Counted from the first letter of the stretch, positions 51,271-60,841 are shown. The stretch: 64,000 nucleotides of DNA from Plantactinospora sp040120695 (GCF_040120695.1 NZ_JBEEAC010000029.1:6711-70710); one strand, 5' to 3'. A program made the numbers and translations. Notes: a model not told the origin generated them from the letters alone.

Positions 51271-54200
51271 TCAGCTCGACGGAAGGTACGCGAGCTGCAC
51301 CAGCCGGATGCCCTCCTTCCGGGTCACCAGCCGACCCCGGCCGGGCGGCATCGGGCCGGGGCGTACCGAGCCGATCAGGGCGCCCTCGTCCTTGCTGCCG
51401 GACATCACCAGCCCGGGGGAGGAGAGTTCCCGGAGGCGCTGGATGATCGGCTCGTAGAGCGACCGGGAGGCGCCCCCCGAACGCCGGGTCAGCACCACGT
51501 GCAGACCGACGTCCCGGGCCTGCGGGAGGTACTCCACCAGCGGCAGCAGCGGGTTGTTCGGCCCGGTGGCGACCAGGTCGTAGTCGTCGACGAGTACGAA
51601 CAGTTCCGGCCCGGTCCACCAGGAGCGGTCCCGCAACTGCTGCGGGGTGACGTCCGGGCCGGGCAGCCGGCGCTGCATGTAGCCGGCGACCGACTCGATC
51701 AGCTCGCTGGTCGCCTGGGCGGCGGTGCCGTACCCGATCAGGTGGTCGGACTGGATCACGCCGAGCAGGCTGCGCCGGAAGTCGACCAGGATGATCCGGG
51801 CCTGCTCCGGGGTGTACCGGCTGGTGATCGAGGTGGCCAGCGCCCGCAGGAACGACGACTTGCCGCACTCGGCGTCGCCGAAGAGCAGGAAGTGCGGCTC
51901 GGAGGCGAAGTCGATCGAGACCTGCTGGAGGTCGGCCTCGGAGATGCCGATCGGCAGCCGCAGGCCGGTCGCACCGGCGACGTCCAGGTCGGCGTAGGGC
52001 AGCACCGGCGGGAGCAGCCGGACCCGGGGGGCGGGTGCGCCACTCCAGTTGCCGGCGACCGCCTTGACCAGAGCCTGGGTCTGGCCGCCGCCGAGGCTGG
52101 ACAGCTCCGGCAGCACGGTCAGGAAGTGCAGGCTCTCGGCGGTGATACCGCGACCCGGCGTCTTCTCCGGCACGTTCGCCGCCGCCTTGCGGGCGATGAT
52201 CGAGTCGGTGGGGTCACCGAGCCGCAGCTCCAGCCGGGAGCCGAACAGGTCGCGGATCGCCGGCCGGAAGTCCATCCAGCGGGGCGCCGCCGCCACCACG
52301 TGCACGCCGTACGAGAGGCCGCGGGTGGCGATGTCGGTGACCAGGGGCTCCAGGTCGTCGTACTCGCCACGCAGGGTGGGCCAGCCGTCGATGACCAGGA
52401 ACACGTCACCGAACGGGTCCGCGCCGACCCCGACGCCGCCGGCCGAGGCCCGCCGCTTCCGGTACGCCGGCATCGACTCCACGCCCAGCTCGGCGAAGCG
52501 CTGCTCGCGATCGTTGAGCAGGGTGGCGATCTCGCCGACGGTACGCCGCACCGCCGCCGCCTCGGCCCGGCCGGCGACCCCACCGACGTGCGGCAGTTCG
52601 CGCAGCGAGGCGAGCGAGCCGCCGCCGAAGTCGAGGCAGTAGACCTGCACCTCGGCCGGGGTGTGGGTGAGCGCCAGGCCGCAGATCAGGGTGCGCAGCA
52701 GGCTCGACTTGCCGGACTGCGGGCCGCCGGCCACCGCCACGTGCCCGGCGCCGCCCTCCAGGGAGAGCCAGAGCAGGTCGCGGCGCTGTTCGAACGGCTT
52801 GTCGATCATCGCGACCGGCACCTGGAGCGCGCCGTGCAGCTCGGGGTTGCCGAAGGTGAGTCCCCGGGACGGGTCGGTGACCACCGGGCCGAGGATCTCG
52901 TCCAGGGCCGGTGCCTGGGACAGCGGCGGCAGCCACACCTGGTGGGCCGGCGGACCCTGGCCGACCAGCCGGGAGACCATCACGTCGAGCAGGCTCTGCG
53001 CCGCCGGATCCTCCGGGGCCGGCTTGGGGGTGGCCGGCACCACCGGCTTGGGCACCGGGACGTGGTGCGTCGAGTACGACAGCAGCCGGGGACCGGTGTA
53101 GCCCTGCGCGCCCGGCCCACCCGCGGTGGTCTTCTGGTAGGGCCCGGAGACGTACGCCGCCTTGAACCGGACCAGCGGCTCGGTGCCGAACTTCAGGTAG
53201 CCGTGTCCCGGTGCCCGGGGCAGCTCGTAGGCGTCCGGCACGCCCAGCACCGCCCGGGACTCCAGGGCGGAGAAGGTCCGCAGACCGATCCGGTACGACA
53301 GGTGCGTGTCCAGCCCGCGCAGCCGGCCCTCCTCCAGCCGCTGCGAGGCGAGCAGCAGGTGCACCCCGAGTGACCGGCCCAGCCGGCCGATCTGCACGAA
53401 GAGGTCGATGAAGTCGGGCTTGGCGCTGAGCAGCTCGGAGAACTCGTCACAGATGATCAGCAGCGAGGGGAGCGGTGCCAGCGCGGCACCGCCGGAGCGG
53501 GCCTTGTCGTAGTCCTTCAGGTTGGCGTAGTTGCCGGCCTTGCGGAGCAACTCCTGCCGGCGGATCATCTCGCCGTTGATCGCGTCGACCATCCGGTCGA
53601 CCAGCGGCAGCTCGTCGGCGAGGTTGGTGATCACTGCGGCGGTGTGCGGCAGCCGGTCCAGCGAGGCGAAGGTCGCGCCACCCTTGAAGTCGACAAGTAC
53701 GAAGTTGAGCGCCTCGGACGAGTGCGTCGCCGCCAACCCGAGCACGAGGGTACGCAGCAGCTCGGACTTGCCGGAACCGGTGGCGCCGATGAGCAGGCCG
53801 TGCGGGCCCATGCCGTCCTGCGCGGACTCCTTCAGGTCGAGGTCGACCACGCCGCCGTCGCCGCCGACGCCGATCGGCACCCGCAGCTTGTCGCGGTTCG
53901 GTCGGGGCGCCCAGCCCTGCACGGTGCTGAAGTTCTCCGGGTCGCCGACCCCGAGCAGTTCGCCGAGGGTCATCTCCTTGACCAGTGACTCGTCCGAGGA
54001 GCCCTTCTGGGCGGCGGCGAGCCGCAGCGGGGCGAGCCGTCGGGCGACCGCCTCGGCCTCCTCGACGCTGAGCCGGTCGGGGGTGCCGACCTCGGCCTGC
54101 CCGTCCATGGAGTAGGTGTTCAGCCGGCCGCCGTCGGTCTCCAGCACCAGCATGGCCCGGTCCAGCAGCCGGGGCGGCGGGCTGTCCAGGTCGATGATGG

Positions 54201-55251
54201 TCACCGCGTCGATGCCGCTGTCCCCGGCCAGGTAGCTGGCCCCGTTCAGGTCGCCGCCGTCGAGCACGATCACCACGTGCGGGCCGTCGGTCGCCGGGCC
54301 GGAGAGGCTGAACCGGGAGCGGTTGCCGACCACGTCGTCGATCAGCTTCTCCAGCTCCACCGCGGAGCTGGCCACCAGGCGTACCGCGCCGAGCGCGTCG
54401 ACGGCGGTCGGGTGGTGGGCGTGCGGCAGCCACTTGGCCCACTCCCACCGGGCCCGGCGTTCCGGGCCGGCGCAGATCGCGATCAGCAGTTCGTCGGGGG
54501 CGTGGAAGACCGAGAGCTGGGTGAGCACCGCCCGGGCCAGCGCCTGCGGGTCGCCGCCGGCCGGGTCCCGGGACTGGTCGGGCTGGCCCGGCGCGTTGCG
54601 CACGAAGACCCGGGCGAAGCCCCGCATGGAGAGCGCCACCGGCAGGTCCGGCACCACCGAGTACGCGTCGAGGAACCGGCGCAGCGCGCCGGCGGTCATC
54701 GGCTCCAGGTCCTCCAGCGGCCGGGTCACCGGCGGCACCAGCGGGGTGGCCAGGGTCTGCGGGCCGACCGCGACCCGGACGACGCCGAAGTCACCGTCGC
54801 TGGGGCGCCGCTCCCAGACCCGGAAACTGCCCACAGTGGACCAGAGCTGGGTCGGGTCGGGATGCCGGTAGAAGAGGCCGGCCCGCTGCTTCGACGCGGT
54901 CTCCCGGACCCGGCGCCGCAGGGTGGCCAGGTGCCGCAGGTACTCCCGACGGGCCTGCATCATCTCGGACTTCTTGGGCGAACCGGAAGCGCTGCCCCAG
55001 GAGGACGCCACCATCGCCAGCGAGGAGACGCCGAACATCGCGCCGATGACGTACGAGTAGGCGCCGCCGCCCCGGCCGAACATCATCGCCATCGCGACCG
55101 AGCCGCCGAGCATCGGCAGCACCATCATCAGTTGCTGCCACTTGCCGCCCGTCGCCTGCGGGATCTCCGGCGGTGCCTCGACGGCGAGTTCGCCGGTCGG
55201 GACCTCCGGCGCCGGCCGGCGCGGCGGACGCTTGATGACGACGGTGCTCAT
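51271..55251 (-). CDS. eccC: Type VII secretion ATPase EccC (full-length, three FtsK-like domains)
   Basis: 1326 residues from ATG 55251 with GGGAGGCGACC in front. Two transmembrane helices near residues 38-80, a DUF region, then three FtsK/SpoIIIE ATPase modules with P-loops IGATGSGKSELLRTLVLGLA, VAGGPQSGKSSLLRTLICGLA and FGDAECGKSSFLRAL. EccCa and EccCb are fused. The first P-loop and a Walker B of type LLIICDEFSELL are complete; the third has Glu-Cys in place of the Gly-Ser usual in the loop, as in substrate-binding ATPase3 domains. It is the motor of the ESX channel and recognises Esx signal sequences. It overlaps a small upstream ORF by 4 bases. Confidence 0.95.
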   Translation of the reverse strand: MSTVVIKRPPRRPAPEVPTGELAVEAPPEIPQATGGKWQQLMMVLPMLGGSVAMAMMFGRGGGAYSYVIGAMFGVSSLAMVASSWGSASGSPKKSEMMQARREYLRHLATLRRRVRETASKQRAGLFYRHPDPTQLWSTVGSFRVWERRPSDGDFGVVRVAVGPQTLATPLVPPVTRPLEDLEPMTAGALRRFLDAYSVVPDLPVALSMRGFARVFVRNAPGQPDQSRDPAGGDPQALARAVLTQLSVFHAPDELLIAICAGPERRARWEWAKWLPHAHHPTAVDALGAVRLVASSAVELEKLIDDVVGNRSRFSLSGPATDGPHVVIVLDGGDLNGASYLAGDSGIDAVTIIDLDSPPPRLLDRAMLVLETDGGRLNTYSMDGQAEVGTPDRLSVEEAEAVARRLAPLRLAAAQKGSSDESLVKEMTLGELLGVGDPENFSTVQGWAPRPNRDKLRVPIGVGGDGGVVDLDLKESAQDGMGPHGLLIGATGSGKSELLRTLVLGLAATHSSEALNFVLVDFKGGATFASLDRLPHTAAVITNLADELPLVDRMVDAINGEMIRRQELLRKAGNYANLKDYDKARSGGAALAPLPSLLIICDEFSELLSAKPDFIDLFVQIGRLGRSLGVHLLLASQRLEEGRLRGLDTHLSYRIGLRTFSALESRAVLGVPDAYELPRAPGHGYLKFGTEPLVRFKAAYVSGPYQKTTAGGPGAQGYTGPRLLSYSTHHVPVPKPVVPATPKPAPEDPAAQSLLDVMVSRLVGQGPPAHQVWLPPLSQAPALDEILGPVVTDPSRGLTFGNPELHGALQVPVAMIDKPFEQRRDLLWLSLEGGAGHVAVAGGPQSGKSSLLRTLICGLALTHTPAEVQVYCLDFGGGSLASLRELPHVGGVAGRAEAAAVRRTVGEIATLLNDREQRFAELGVESMPAYRKRRASAGGVGVGADPFGDVFLVIDGWPTLRGEYDDLEPLVTDIATRGLSYGVHVVAAAPRWMDFRPAIRDLFGSRLELRLGDPTDSIIARKAAANVPEKTPGRGITAESLHFLTVLPELSSLGGGQTQALVKAVAGNWSGAPAPRVRLLPPVLPYADLDVAGATGLRLPIGISEADLQQVSIDFASEPHFLLFGDAECGKSSFLRALATSITSRYTPEQARIILVDFRRSLLGVIQSDHLIGYGTAAQATSELIESVAGYMQRRLPGPDVTPQQLRDRSWWTGPELFVLVDDYDLVATGPNNPLLPLVEYLPQARDVGLHVVLTRRSGGASRSLYEPIIQRLRELSSPGLVMSGSKDEGALIGSVRPGPMPPGRGRLVTRKEGIRLVQLAYLPSS

Positions 55252-55394
55252 CGGTCGCCTCCCGCCGGTCTGTCCGTGCTGTCCCGCCGATCGGTGCCCA
55301 CCTGCCCGGACCGGCCGCCACAAGGCCGTACGTCGAGCTCCGGGGCACGTCCGGCACGGCCGCTGCCGCTCCGGCCCTGGCCACCCGTGTCCAT
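55248..55394 (-). CDS. Possible small ORF (48 aa) coupled to eccC
   Basis: ATG at 55394 is preceded by GGGGAGG at about 7 bases and the frame runs 48 codons, ending in a TGA that overlaps the eccC ATG (CGATGA). The product is Gly/Arg/Ser/Asp-rich (MDTGGQGRSGSGRAGRAPEL...) and not WXG100-like. Third-position GC, about 77% by hand count, is lower than expected for genes in this window, so it may be a leader peptide rather than a stable protein, or chance. Confidence 0.4.
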   Translation of the reverse strand: MDTGGQGRSGSGRAGRAPELDVRPCGGRSGQVGTDRRDSTDRPAGGDR

Positions 55395-55566
55395 CTGAGA
55401 CCTCCCCTAAGGCCGCGCCGGTGGAACCGTCGAGCCGTTCCGGCGGGCCATCCGACGCCCCCGCGTCGCAAATGTCATCGCGCTCGGTCGGACGAGTGTG
55501 ACCCATCCTAGGTAAAGTGCGGTCGTCCGCGCAGCCATGGGTTGCCCCTTCGATGGAGGACTGTCG

Positions 55567-56994
55567 ATGAGTACCGGGCTCGCCCGCGTCACGATCAGCG
55601 CGCCGCAACGACGGGTCGACGTCGCGCTGCCCGAACACCTGCCGCTGGCCGAACTCCTGCCCGAGGTACTCCGGCACGCCGGCGAGGGGCTGGCCGACGA
55701 CGGCGAGAAACACGGCGGGTGGTTGCTGCGCCGTACCGACGGCGCGCCGTTGGCGGCCGGCAAGGCACTGCTGCCGCAGGGCGTCCGCGACGGCGACGTG
55801 CTGCACCTGGTGCCGGCCCGGGCACAGTGGCCGGAGCTGGAATACGACGACGTGGTGGAGGCGATCGCCGACGGGGCGAGGCGCCGGGGCAGCGCGTGGT
55901 CCGGGCGGAACACCCGGATCGGCACGCTCGGTGCGGCGGGCGGTCTGCTCGCCGTCTGCCTGCTCGCGGTCGTGGCCGGTGGCACGCTGTGGGAGATGGG
56001 CGCCTTCGTCGCGCTCGGTGCGGCCGTACTGCTGTCGCTGAGCGCGGTGGTGGCCTCCCGGGCGTACGGGGACGCCACGGCCGGTGCCGCCCTCGGCGGG
56101 TACGCGATGCCGTTCGCCTTCTTCGGCGGCGCCCTGCTGGTCGCCTCCGGGGACCCGGTGGGCGTGATCGGGTGGGTCGGCTGGCTCGGTGCGCCGGAGG
56201 CGCTGGCCGGCTCGGTCGCGCTGCTGCTGATCGCGGTGCTCGGCATGGTCGGGGTCGCCGCCGGGCTGCGGGTCTTCGCCGCCGGTGTCTCGGTCGGGCT
56301 GCTCGGCGCGCTGGCCGCGCTGGTCGGGTTCGTGGTCTCGGCGGCGGGTTCGGCGGCGATCCTGATGGCCGCGCTGGTCTGTGCGATCGGCATGCTGCCG
56401 CTGCTGGCGATCCGCTTCGGCAAGCTGCCGATGCCGCCGATCACGCTACCCACCGGTGCCGAGGCGGCCGAGGGTTTCACCGCGGCGACCCCGATGCCGA
56501 GCGGCGTGCGGGAGCGGCCGGACCGGGGACGGGTCTTCGCGGCGGTCGCCCGGACCGAGGAGATGCTCACCGGGATGCTGGTCGGGCATGCCGTACTGGC
56601 CGTGGTGGCGGCGCTGGTGCTGGTGGTGGCGGGCGGGTTCTCCGGCCGGCTGATGGTCGCGGTCTCGGCGGCGGCCCTGCTGCTGCGGTCCCGGCTCTTC
56701 GTCACGGTCCGGCAGCGGGTACCGCTGATGGCGGCCGGGATCGGCTCTGCCGTGGTGCTCGGGATCGCCCTGCTGTTCCGGATGCAGGAGACCGGCCTGC
56801 TGCTGCTCGCCGCCGGCGGCCTGGTGCTCGCCCTGGTGGTGGTCGCGGCCGGCGCGACCTACTCGAAGCGGGAGCCCGGACCCTACCTGGGTCGGACCGC
56901 CGATCTCGTCGACACCCTCATGGTGATCGCGGTGGTGCCGGTGGCCTGTGCGGTGCTGGGCCTCTACGCCCAGGCCCGCGGCCTGCTCGGCTGA
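55567..56994 (+). CDS. eccD: Type VII secretion membrane component EccD
   Basis: 475 residues, ATG after GGAGG. The first 90 residues are the ubiquitin-like EccD/YukD domain (ARVTISAPQRRVDVALPEHLPLAELLPEVLRHAGE, PLAAGKALLPQGVRDGDVLHLVP). About eleven transmembrane helices follow from residue 118 on, with a cytoplasmic loop around residues 295-330. EccD forms the main membrane vestibule of the ESX channel. It is divergent from eccC; 172 bases lie between it and the small ORF. Confidence 0.92.
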   Translation: MSTGLARVTISAPQRRVDVALPEHLPLAELLPEVLRHAGEGLADDGEKHGGWLLRRTDGAPLAAGKALLPQGVRDGDVLHLVPARAQWPELEYDDVVEAIADGARRRGSAWSGRNTRIGTLGAAGGLLAVCLLAVVAGGTLWEMGAFVALGAAVLLSLSAVVASRAYGDATAGAALGGYAMPFAFFGGALLVASGDPVGVIGWVGWLGAPEALAGSVALLLIAVLGMVGVAAGLRVFAAGVSVGLLGALAALVGFVVSAAGSAAILMAALVCAIGMLPLLAIRFGKLPMPPITLPTGAEAAEGFTAATPMPSGVRERPDRGRVFAAVARTEEMLTGMLVGHAVLAVVAALVLVVAGGFSGRLMVAVSAAALLLRSRLFVTVRQRVPLMAAGIGSAVVLGIALLFRMQETGLLLLAAGGLVLALVVVAAGATYSKREPGPYLGRTADLVDTLMVIAVVPVACAVLGLYAQARGLLG

Positions 56995-57030
56995 CCGCCC
57001 CCAGCCGGGAACATGCGGCGGGGACGAAAT

Positions 57031-57065
57031 CGGCCGGTGCACCCTTGACGGGGTGCCACCGGCCG
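57031..57065. terminator. Bidirectional hairpin between eccD and ppa
   Basis: CGGCCGGTG (57031-57039) and CACCGGCCG (57057-57065) form the outer stem, CACCC/GGGTG the inner one, with a one-base bulge. It lies between two convergent genes. Confidence 0.75.
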
Positions 57066-57084
57066 GTTGCTGCCGTTGCGGGGG

Positions 57085-57591
57085 TCAGTGTGGTGACTCG
57101 CCCCGTTCGACCGCTTCCTGGTGCCGCCGGAACGACGTCCGGATCTCCGCCTCCGCCTCGGTCCGGCCGACCCAGGTGGCACCCTCGACCGATTTGCCGG
57201 GCTCCAGGTCCTTGTACACCTCGAAGAAGTGCTGTATCTCCAGCCGGTCGAACTCGCCGAGGTGGTGTATGTCCCGCAGGTGCTCCTGGCGCGGGTCCTC
57301 GTACGGCACGCAGAGGACCTTGTCGTCGCCGCCCTTCTCGTCCGTCATCCGGAACATGCCGATCGTCCGGCACCGGATGAGGCAACCTGGAAACGTGGGT
57401 TCGGGTACCAGCACCAGAGCGTCGAGTGGATCGCCGTCCTCACCCAGGCTGCCTTCGATGAAACCGTAGTCCGCCGGGTACTGGGTCGAGGTGAAGAGGG
57501 TCCGGTCCAGCCGGATCCGGCCGCTCACGTGGTCCACCTCGTACTTGTTGCGGTGACCCTTGGGGATCTCAACCGTGACGTCGAAATCCAT
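57085..57591 (-). CDS. ppa: Inorganic pyrophosphatase (family I)
   Basis: 168 residues from ATG 57591 with GAGGGAG in front, the standard actinobacterial length. Signature YPADYGFIEGSLGEDGDPLDALVLV holds the metal-binding aspartates; further family residues are VTVEIPKGHRNKYEVD and DDKVLCVP. It hydrolyses pyrophosphate and drives biosynthetic reactions. ppa next to a dacB-like gene, a zincin and tilS is the order found in mycobacteria. Confidence 0.97.
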   Translation of the reverse strand: MDFDVTVEIPKGHRNKYEVDHVSGRIRLDRTLFTSTQYPADYGFIEGSLGEDGDPLDALVLVPEPTFPGCLIRCRTIGMFRMTDEKGGDDKVLCVPYEDPRQEHLRDIHHLGEFDRLEIQHFFEVYKDLEPGKSVEGATWVGRTEAEAEIRTSFRRHQEAVERGESPH

Positions 57592-57746
57592 CTCGCACGC
57601 TCCCTCGTTTGCCGGCGCTGGCCCACGGAACCACAACGATCGGCACCTGCGCGGGTGATCTCGCGATTCACCTTGCCGCCGCCCCCGTGCGGTGTTCGGA
57701 CCAAAGTAGTGTCGCGTAGGCAGAATTCGACGGGGAGGAGGGGCCG

Positions 57747-59723
57747 GTGGGGAGTGAAGATTCACACTCGGGCCTGGCCGGAGGGAACCCGCCGGAGCAT
57801 CCCGCACAGGGTCGCGTGGTGGTGCCGGGCGTCGGCGGGCCGCAGCCGCCCACCGGGTCCGCGCCGGTCCGTGGCCGGGCCGTCGTCCCGCTGCCGGCCA
57901 GCCTGCCGATCCCGCCGTCGGACACCCCGAACCACGCGCCCGGCGCGCCGCAGCGGCCCGCACCGCCGCCCTGGCCCGGGCGGTCGGAGGCGGACGCACC
58001 GGGCGGGCCGGGAACGCCGGCTTCCGGCAACGGCCCACTCCCATCCGGTACGCCGCCCCCGGGCAGCTTGCCGCCGGGTGGTCCGACTCCGGGCGGTCCG
58101 CCCCCGGGCAGCTTGCCGCCGGGTGGTCCGACTCCGGGCGGTCCGCCCCCGGGCAGCTTGCCGCCGGGTGGTCCGACTCCGGGCGGTCCGCCCCCGGGCA
58201 GCTTGCCGCCGGGGGTGTCCGGCGGTGGCGCGGTGCCCGGCGGCGTACCACCGGCCGGACGGCAACGCCGGGGCCGGTTGCTCGGCGTACTCGCGGCCGT
58301 CCTGGTGTTCGCCCTCGCCGTCGCCGGGGTGGCCGTGGTCCGCCCCGGTCCGGTGGACGGCTGGCTGGGCGGGAGCGACTCGCCGACCCCCGGTGCCGTC
58401 GACCCGGCCGAACCGCCGCCACCGCCCGTGCTCGCGGCCGCCGGGGCGAACGCTCCGGTACCCACCCCCGAGGGCGTACGGGCCGTGCTGGGCCCGTTGG
58501 TCACCTCGTCCACCCTCGGCGACGAGGTGAACATCTCGGTCGTCGACGCGGTCACCGGGCAGGTGCTCTACGAGAAGGGCCAGGACACCCCGACCGTCCC
58601 GGCGTCGACCACGAAACTGGTCACCGCGGCTGCCGTACTCGCGGCACGTGGTCCGGCGTACCGGATCGCGACCCGGGTGGTGGCCGGGCCGAACCCGGGC
58701 GAGGTGGTGATCATCGGCGCCGGTGACCCGACGCTGTCGGTGGACGCCACCGGGTGGTACCCGGGCGCCGGGCGGCTCGACCGGCTCGCCGCCCAGGTCA
58801 AGAAGGCGCTCGGCGGCACCGCCCCGACGAAGGTGATCGTCGACGGGACCCTCTTCCCCGGCCCGGTCGTCGAACCGGACTGGGACCCGGACGCCCCCAC
58901 CGGCGGATTCGGCGCGGTGATCACGGCGCTGATGACCGACGGCGCGCGGAGGAATCCGGCGGACAAGGGCCGGGGCCAGGCGCGGTACGCCAAGCCCGAC
59001 GAGGCCGCCGGGCGGGCCTTCGCCAGGTTGCTCGGGCTGCCGAACTCGGCGGTGGTGAGCGGCACGGCGCCAGCGGCGGCCGCCACCGCCCCGGACACGG
59101 CCGCCAGCGCCAGCCCCGGCACCGCCGGGCCGCCGGCCGTCGGCGCCGAACTGGGCCGGGTCCAGTCCCCGCCGATGATCCGGCTGGTCGAGTTCATGCT
59201 CCGGGAGAGCGACAACGTGGTGGCCGAGGCGCTGGCCCGGCAGGTCGCGCTCAGCCGGGACAAGCCGGCCTCGTTCGTCGGCGCGGCGGAGGCGGTCGAC
59301 GAGATGGTCGGCGAGCTCGGGCTGCCGGCGGCGGAGAGTGCGCTCGCCGACGGCAGCGGGCTGTCCCGGGCCAACCGGGTCACCCCGAGCCTGCTGACCG
59401 ACCTGCTGACGATGGCCGCGAAGCAGACCCGGCCGGAGCTCGCCGACCTGTTCCCGGGGCTGCCGGTGGCGGCCTGGTCCGGCACCCTGCGCGACCGGTT
59501 CGACCGGTCCGGCGAGCAGCCGACCACGGCCGGCGCGGGCGTGGTGCGGGCCAAGACCGGCACGCTGAGCGGGGTGCACGCGATCTCCGGCGTGGTGACC
59601 ACCGCCGACGGCCGGCTGCTGGCCTTCGCCGTACTCGCCAACAAGGTGCCGGTGGGGCAGCTGCAGGCGCAGCCGGCACTGGACCGGATCGTCACCGCCC
59701 TGGCCCGGTGTGGCTGCCGCTGA
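57747..59723 (+). CDS. dacB: D-alanyl-D-alanine carboxypeptidase, PBP4 (S13) family
   Basis: 658 residues from GTG 57747 with GGGGAGGAGG in front. Residues 1-170 are Pro/Gly-rich cytoplasmic sequence including 3.6 tandem 15-residue units of type PPPGSLPPGGPTPGG. One transmembrane helix follows (LLGVLAAVLVFALAVAGVAVV). The S13 domain has SxxK as ASTTK (Ser near 286), SxN as ESDNVVAEAL and KTG in AKTGTLSGVHAISG. The DacB-type insert is short and contains an Ala-rich loop (TAPAAAATAPDTAAS). It trims terminal D-Ala from peptidoglycan stems. Similar to Rv3627c, also divergent from ppa. Confidence 0.92.
   Translation: MGSEDSHSGLAGGNPPEHPAQGRVVVPGVGGPQPPTGSAPVRGRAVVPLPASLPIPPSDTPNHAPGAPQRPAPPPWPGRSEADAPGGPGTPASGNGPLPSGTPPPGSLPPGGPTPGGPPPGSLPPGGPTPGGPPPGSLPPGGPTPGGPPPGSLPPGVSGGGAVPGGVPPAGRQRRGRLLGVLAAVLVFALAVAGVAVVRPGPVDGWLGGSDSPTPGAVDPAEPPPPPVLAAAGANAPVPTPEGVRAVLGPLVTSSTLGDEVNISVVDAVTGQVLYEKGQDTPTVPASTTKLVTAAAVLAARGPAYRIATRVVAGPNPGEVVIIGAGDPTLSVDATGWYPGAGRLDRLAAQVKKALGGTAPTKVIVDGTLFPGPVVEPDWDPDAPTGGFGAVITALMTDGARRNPADKGRGQARYAKPDEAAGRAFARLLGLPNSAVVSGTAPAAAATAPDTAASASPGTAGPPAVGAELGRVQSPPMIRLVEFMLRESDNVVAEALARQVALSRDKPASFVGAAEAVDEMVGELGLPAAESALADGSGLSRANRVTPSLLTDLLTMAAKQTRPELADLFPGLPVAAWSGTLRDRFDRSGEQPTTAGAGVVRAKTGTLSGVHAISGVVTTADGRLLAFAVLANKVPVGQLQAQPALDRIVTALARCGCR
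58053..58212. repeat. 45-bp in-frame tandem repeat in dacB
   Basis: Units 58053-58097, 58098-58142 and 58143-58187 match closely, with only isolated third-base differences visible; a partial fourth runs to about 58212. Each encodes PPPGSLPPGGPTPGG in the cytoplasmic tail. Confidence 0.9.
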
Positions 59724-59770
59724 CCCCCGAGGTCGGGATTGGGCGTGTTGTGCCCGGGTACGGTGGTGGT

Positions 59771-60841
59771 ATGGCGCAGTTCGTGGACTGGGATCTGGCC
59801 GCCGCCACCGCAGGGGCGTTGGGAAAGTCGGGACCTCGGGTCTCGTACGACGAGGCGACCGAGGTGGTGTCCGAGCTGCGTCGGCTGACCGACGAGGCCG
59901 CCGGTCACGTGCTGGCGTACACCGGGCTGCGTCCACAGGTCGCCCATCCACCGGTACGGGTGGTGGACCGGCGGGACTGGGCGGCGACCAACATCGCCGG
60001 GCTGCGTGAGGTGATCACCCCGCTGATCACCCGCCTCTCCGGGGACAGGCCACCGGGGGTGATCACCGACACGATCGGCTCCCGGCTGACCGGGGTGCAG
60101 GCCGGCACGGTACTGGCCTACCTCTCCGGCCGGGTCCTCGGCCAGTACGAGGTCTTCTCCGCCGACCCCGGCCAACTGTTGCTGGTCGCCCCGAACATCG
60201 TCGAGGTGGAGCGGAAGCTCCAGGCCGATCCCCGGGACTTCCGGCTCTGGGTCTGCCTGCACGAGGTGACCCACCGCACCCAGTTCACCGCCGTGCCGTG
60301 GATGCGCGGGCACTTCCTCGGCGAGGTGCAGGCGTTCGTCGACGCCTCCCAGGCCGGCGGGGACAACTTCCTCGACCGGATCCGCCGGGGCGTCGGCACC
60401 CTCTCCGACGCGGTCCGCAACCCGGAGAGCCGGGCCAGCGTGCTGGACATCGTGCAGACGCCCGGCCAGCGGGCGGTACTCGACCGGCTGACCGCGCTGA
60501 TGACCCTGCTGGAGGGGCACGCGGAGTTCGTGATGGACGGCGTCGGGCCGGAGGTCATCCCGAGCGTCGAGTCGATCCGGGCGAAGTTCAACCGGCGCCG
60601 CGAGTCCGGCAACCCGCTGGAGAAGGCGATCCGCAAGCTGCTCGGCGTCGACGTCAAGATGCGCCAGTACGCGGAGGGCCGCAAGTTCGTGCACGGCGTG
60701 GTGGACCGGGTCGGCATGGAGGGCTTCAACCGGATCTTCAGCTCGCCGCTGACCCTGCCCCGACTGGAGGAACTCGCCGACCCGGACGCCTGGGTGACCA
60801 GGGTGCACGGTCCGGTCGGTCCGGTCGCCACCACCGGCTGA
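59771..60841 (+). CDS. DUF2342 zincin-like metallopeptidase
   Basis: 356 residues from ATG 59771. The family is often annotated as F420 biosynthesis-associated, without proof. The zinc motif HEVTHRTQF (about 162-170) follows RDFRLWVCL, and EGHAEFVMDGVG supplies a further conserved glutamate and histidine. Other family segments are VVDRRDWAATNIAGLR, GRVLGQYEVF and MRQYAEGRKFVHGVVDRVGM. No signal peptide. It sits between dacB and tilS as in mycobacteria (Rv3626c), so the cytosolic substrate may be linked to cell-wall work, but this is inference. Confidence 0.88.
   Translation: MAQFVDWDLAAATAGALGKSGPRVSYDEATEVVSELRRLTDEAAGHVLAYTGLRPQVAHPPVRVVDRRDWAATNIAGLREVITPLITRLSGDRPPGVITDTIGSRLTGVQAGTVLAYLSGRVLGQYEVFSADPGQLLLVAPNIVEVERKLQADPRDFRLWVCLHEVTHRTQFTAVPWMRGHFLGEVQAFVDASQAGGDNFLDRIRRGVGTLSDAVRNPESRASVLDIVQTPGQRAVLDRLTALMTLLEGHAEFVMDGVGPEVIPSVESIRAKFNRRRESGNPLEKAIRKLLGVDVKMRQYAEGRKFVHGVVDRVGMEGFNRIFSSPLTLPRLEELADPDAWVTRVHGPVGPVATTG

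Noticed and set aside
50671..53373. 900-codon open frame on the plus strand
   Set aside because: It runs antisense to mycP and eccC, which have full motif sets; the shadow has no recognisable domain or SD.
58053..58212. Possible CRISPR array
   Set aside because: Copies are directly adjacent with no spacers and stay in frame inside dacB; it is a protein repeat.
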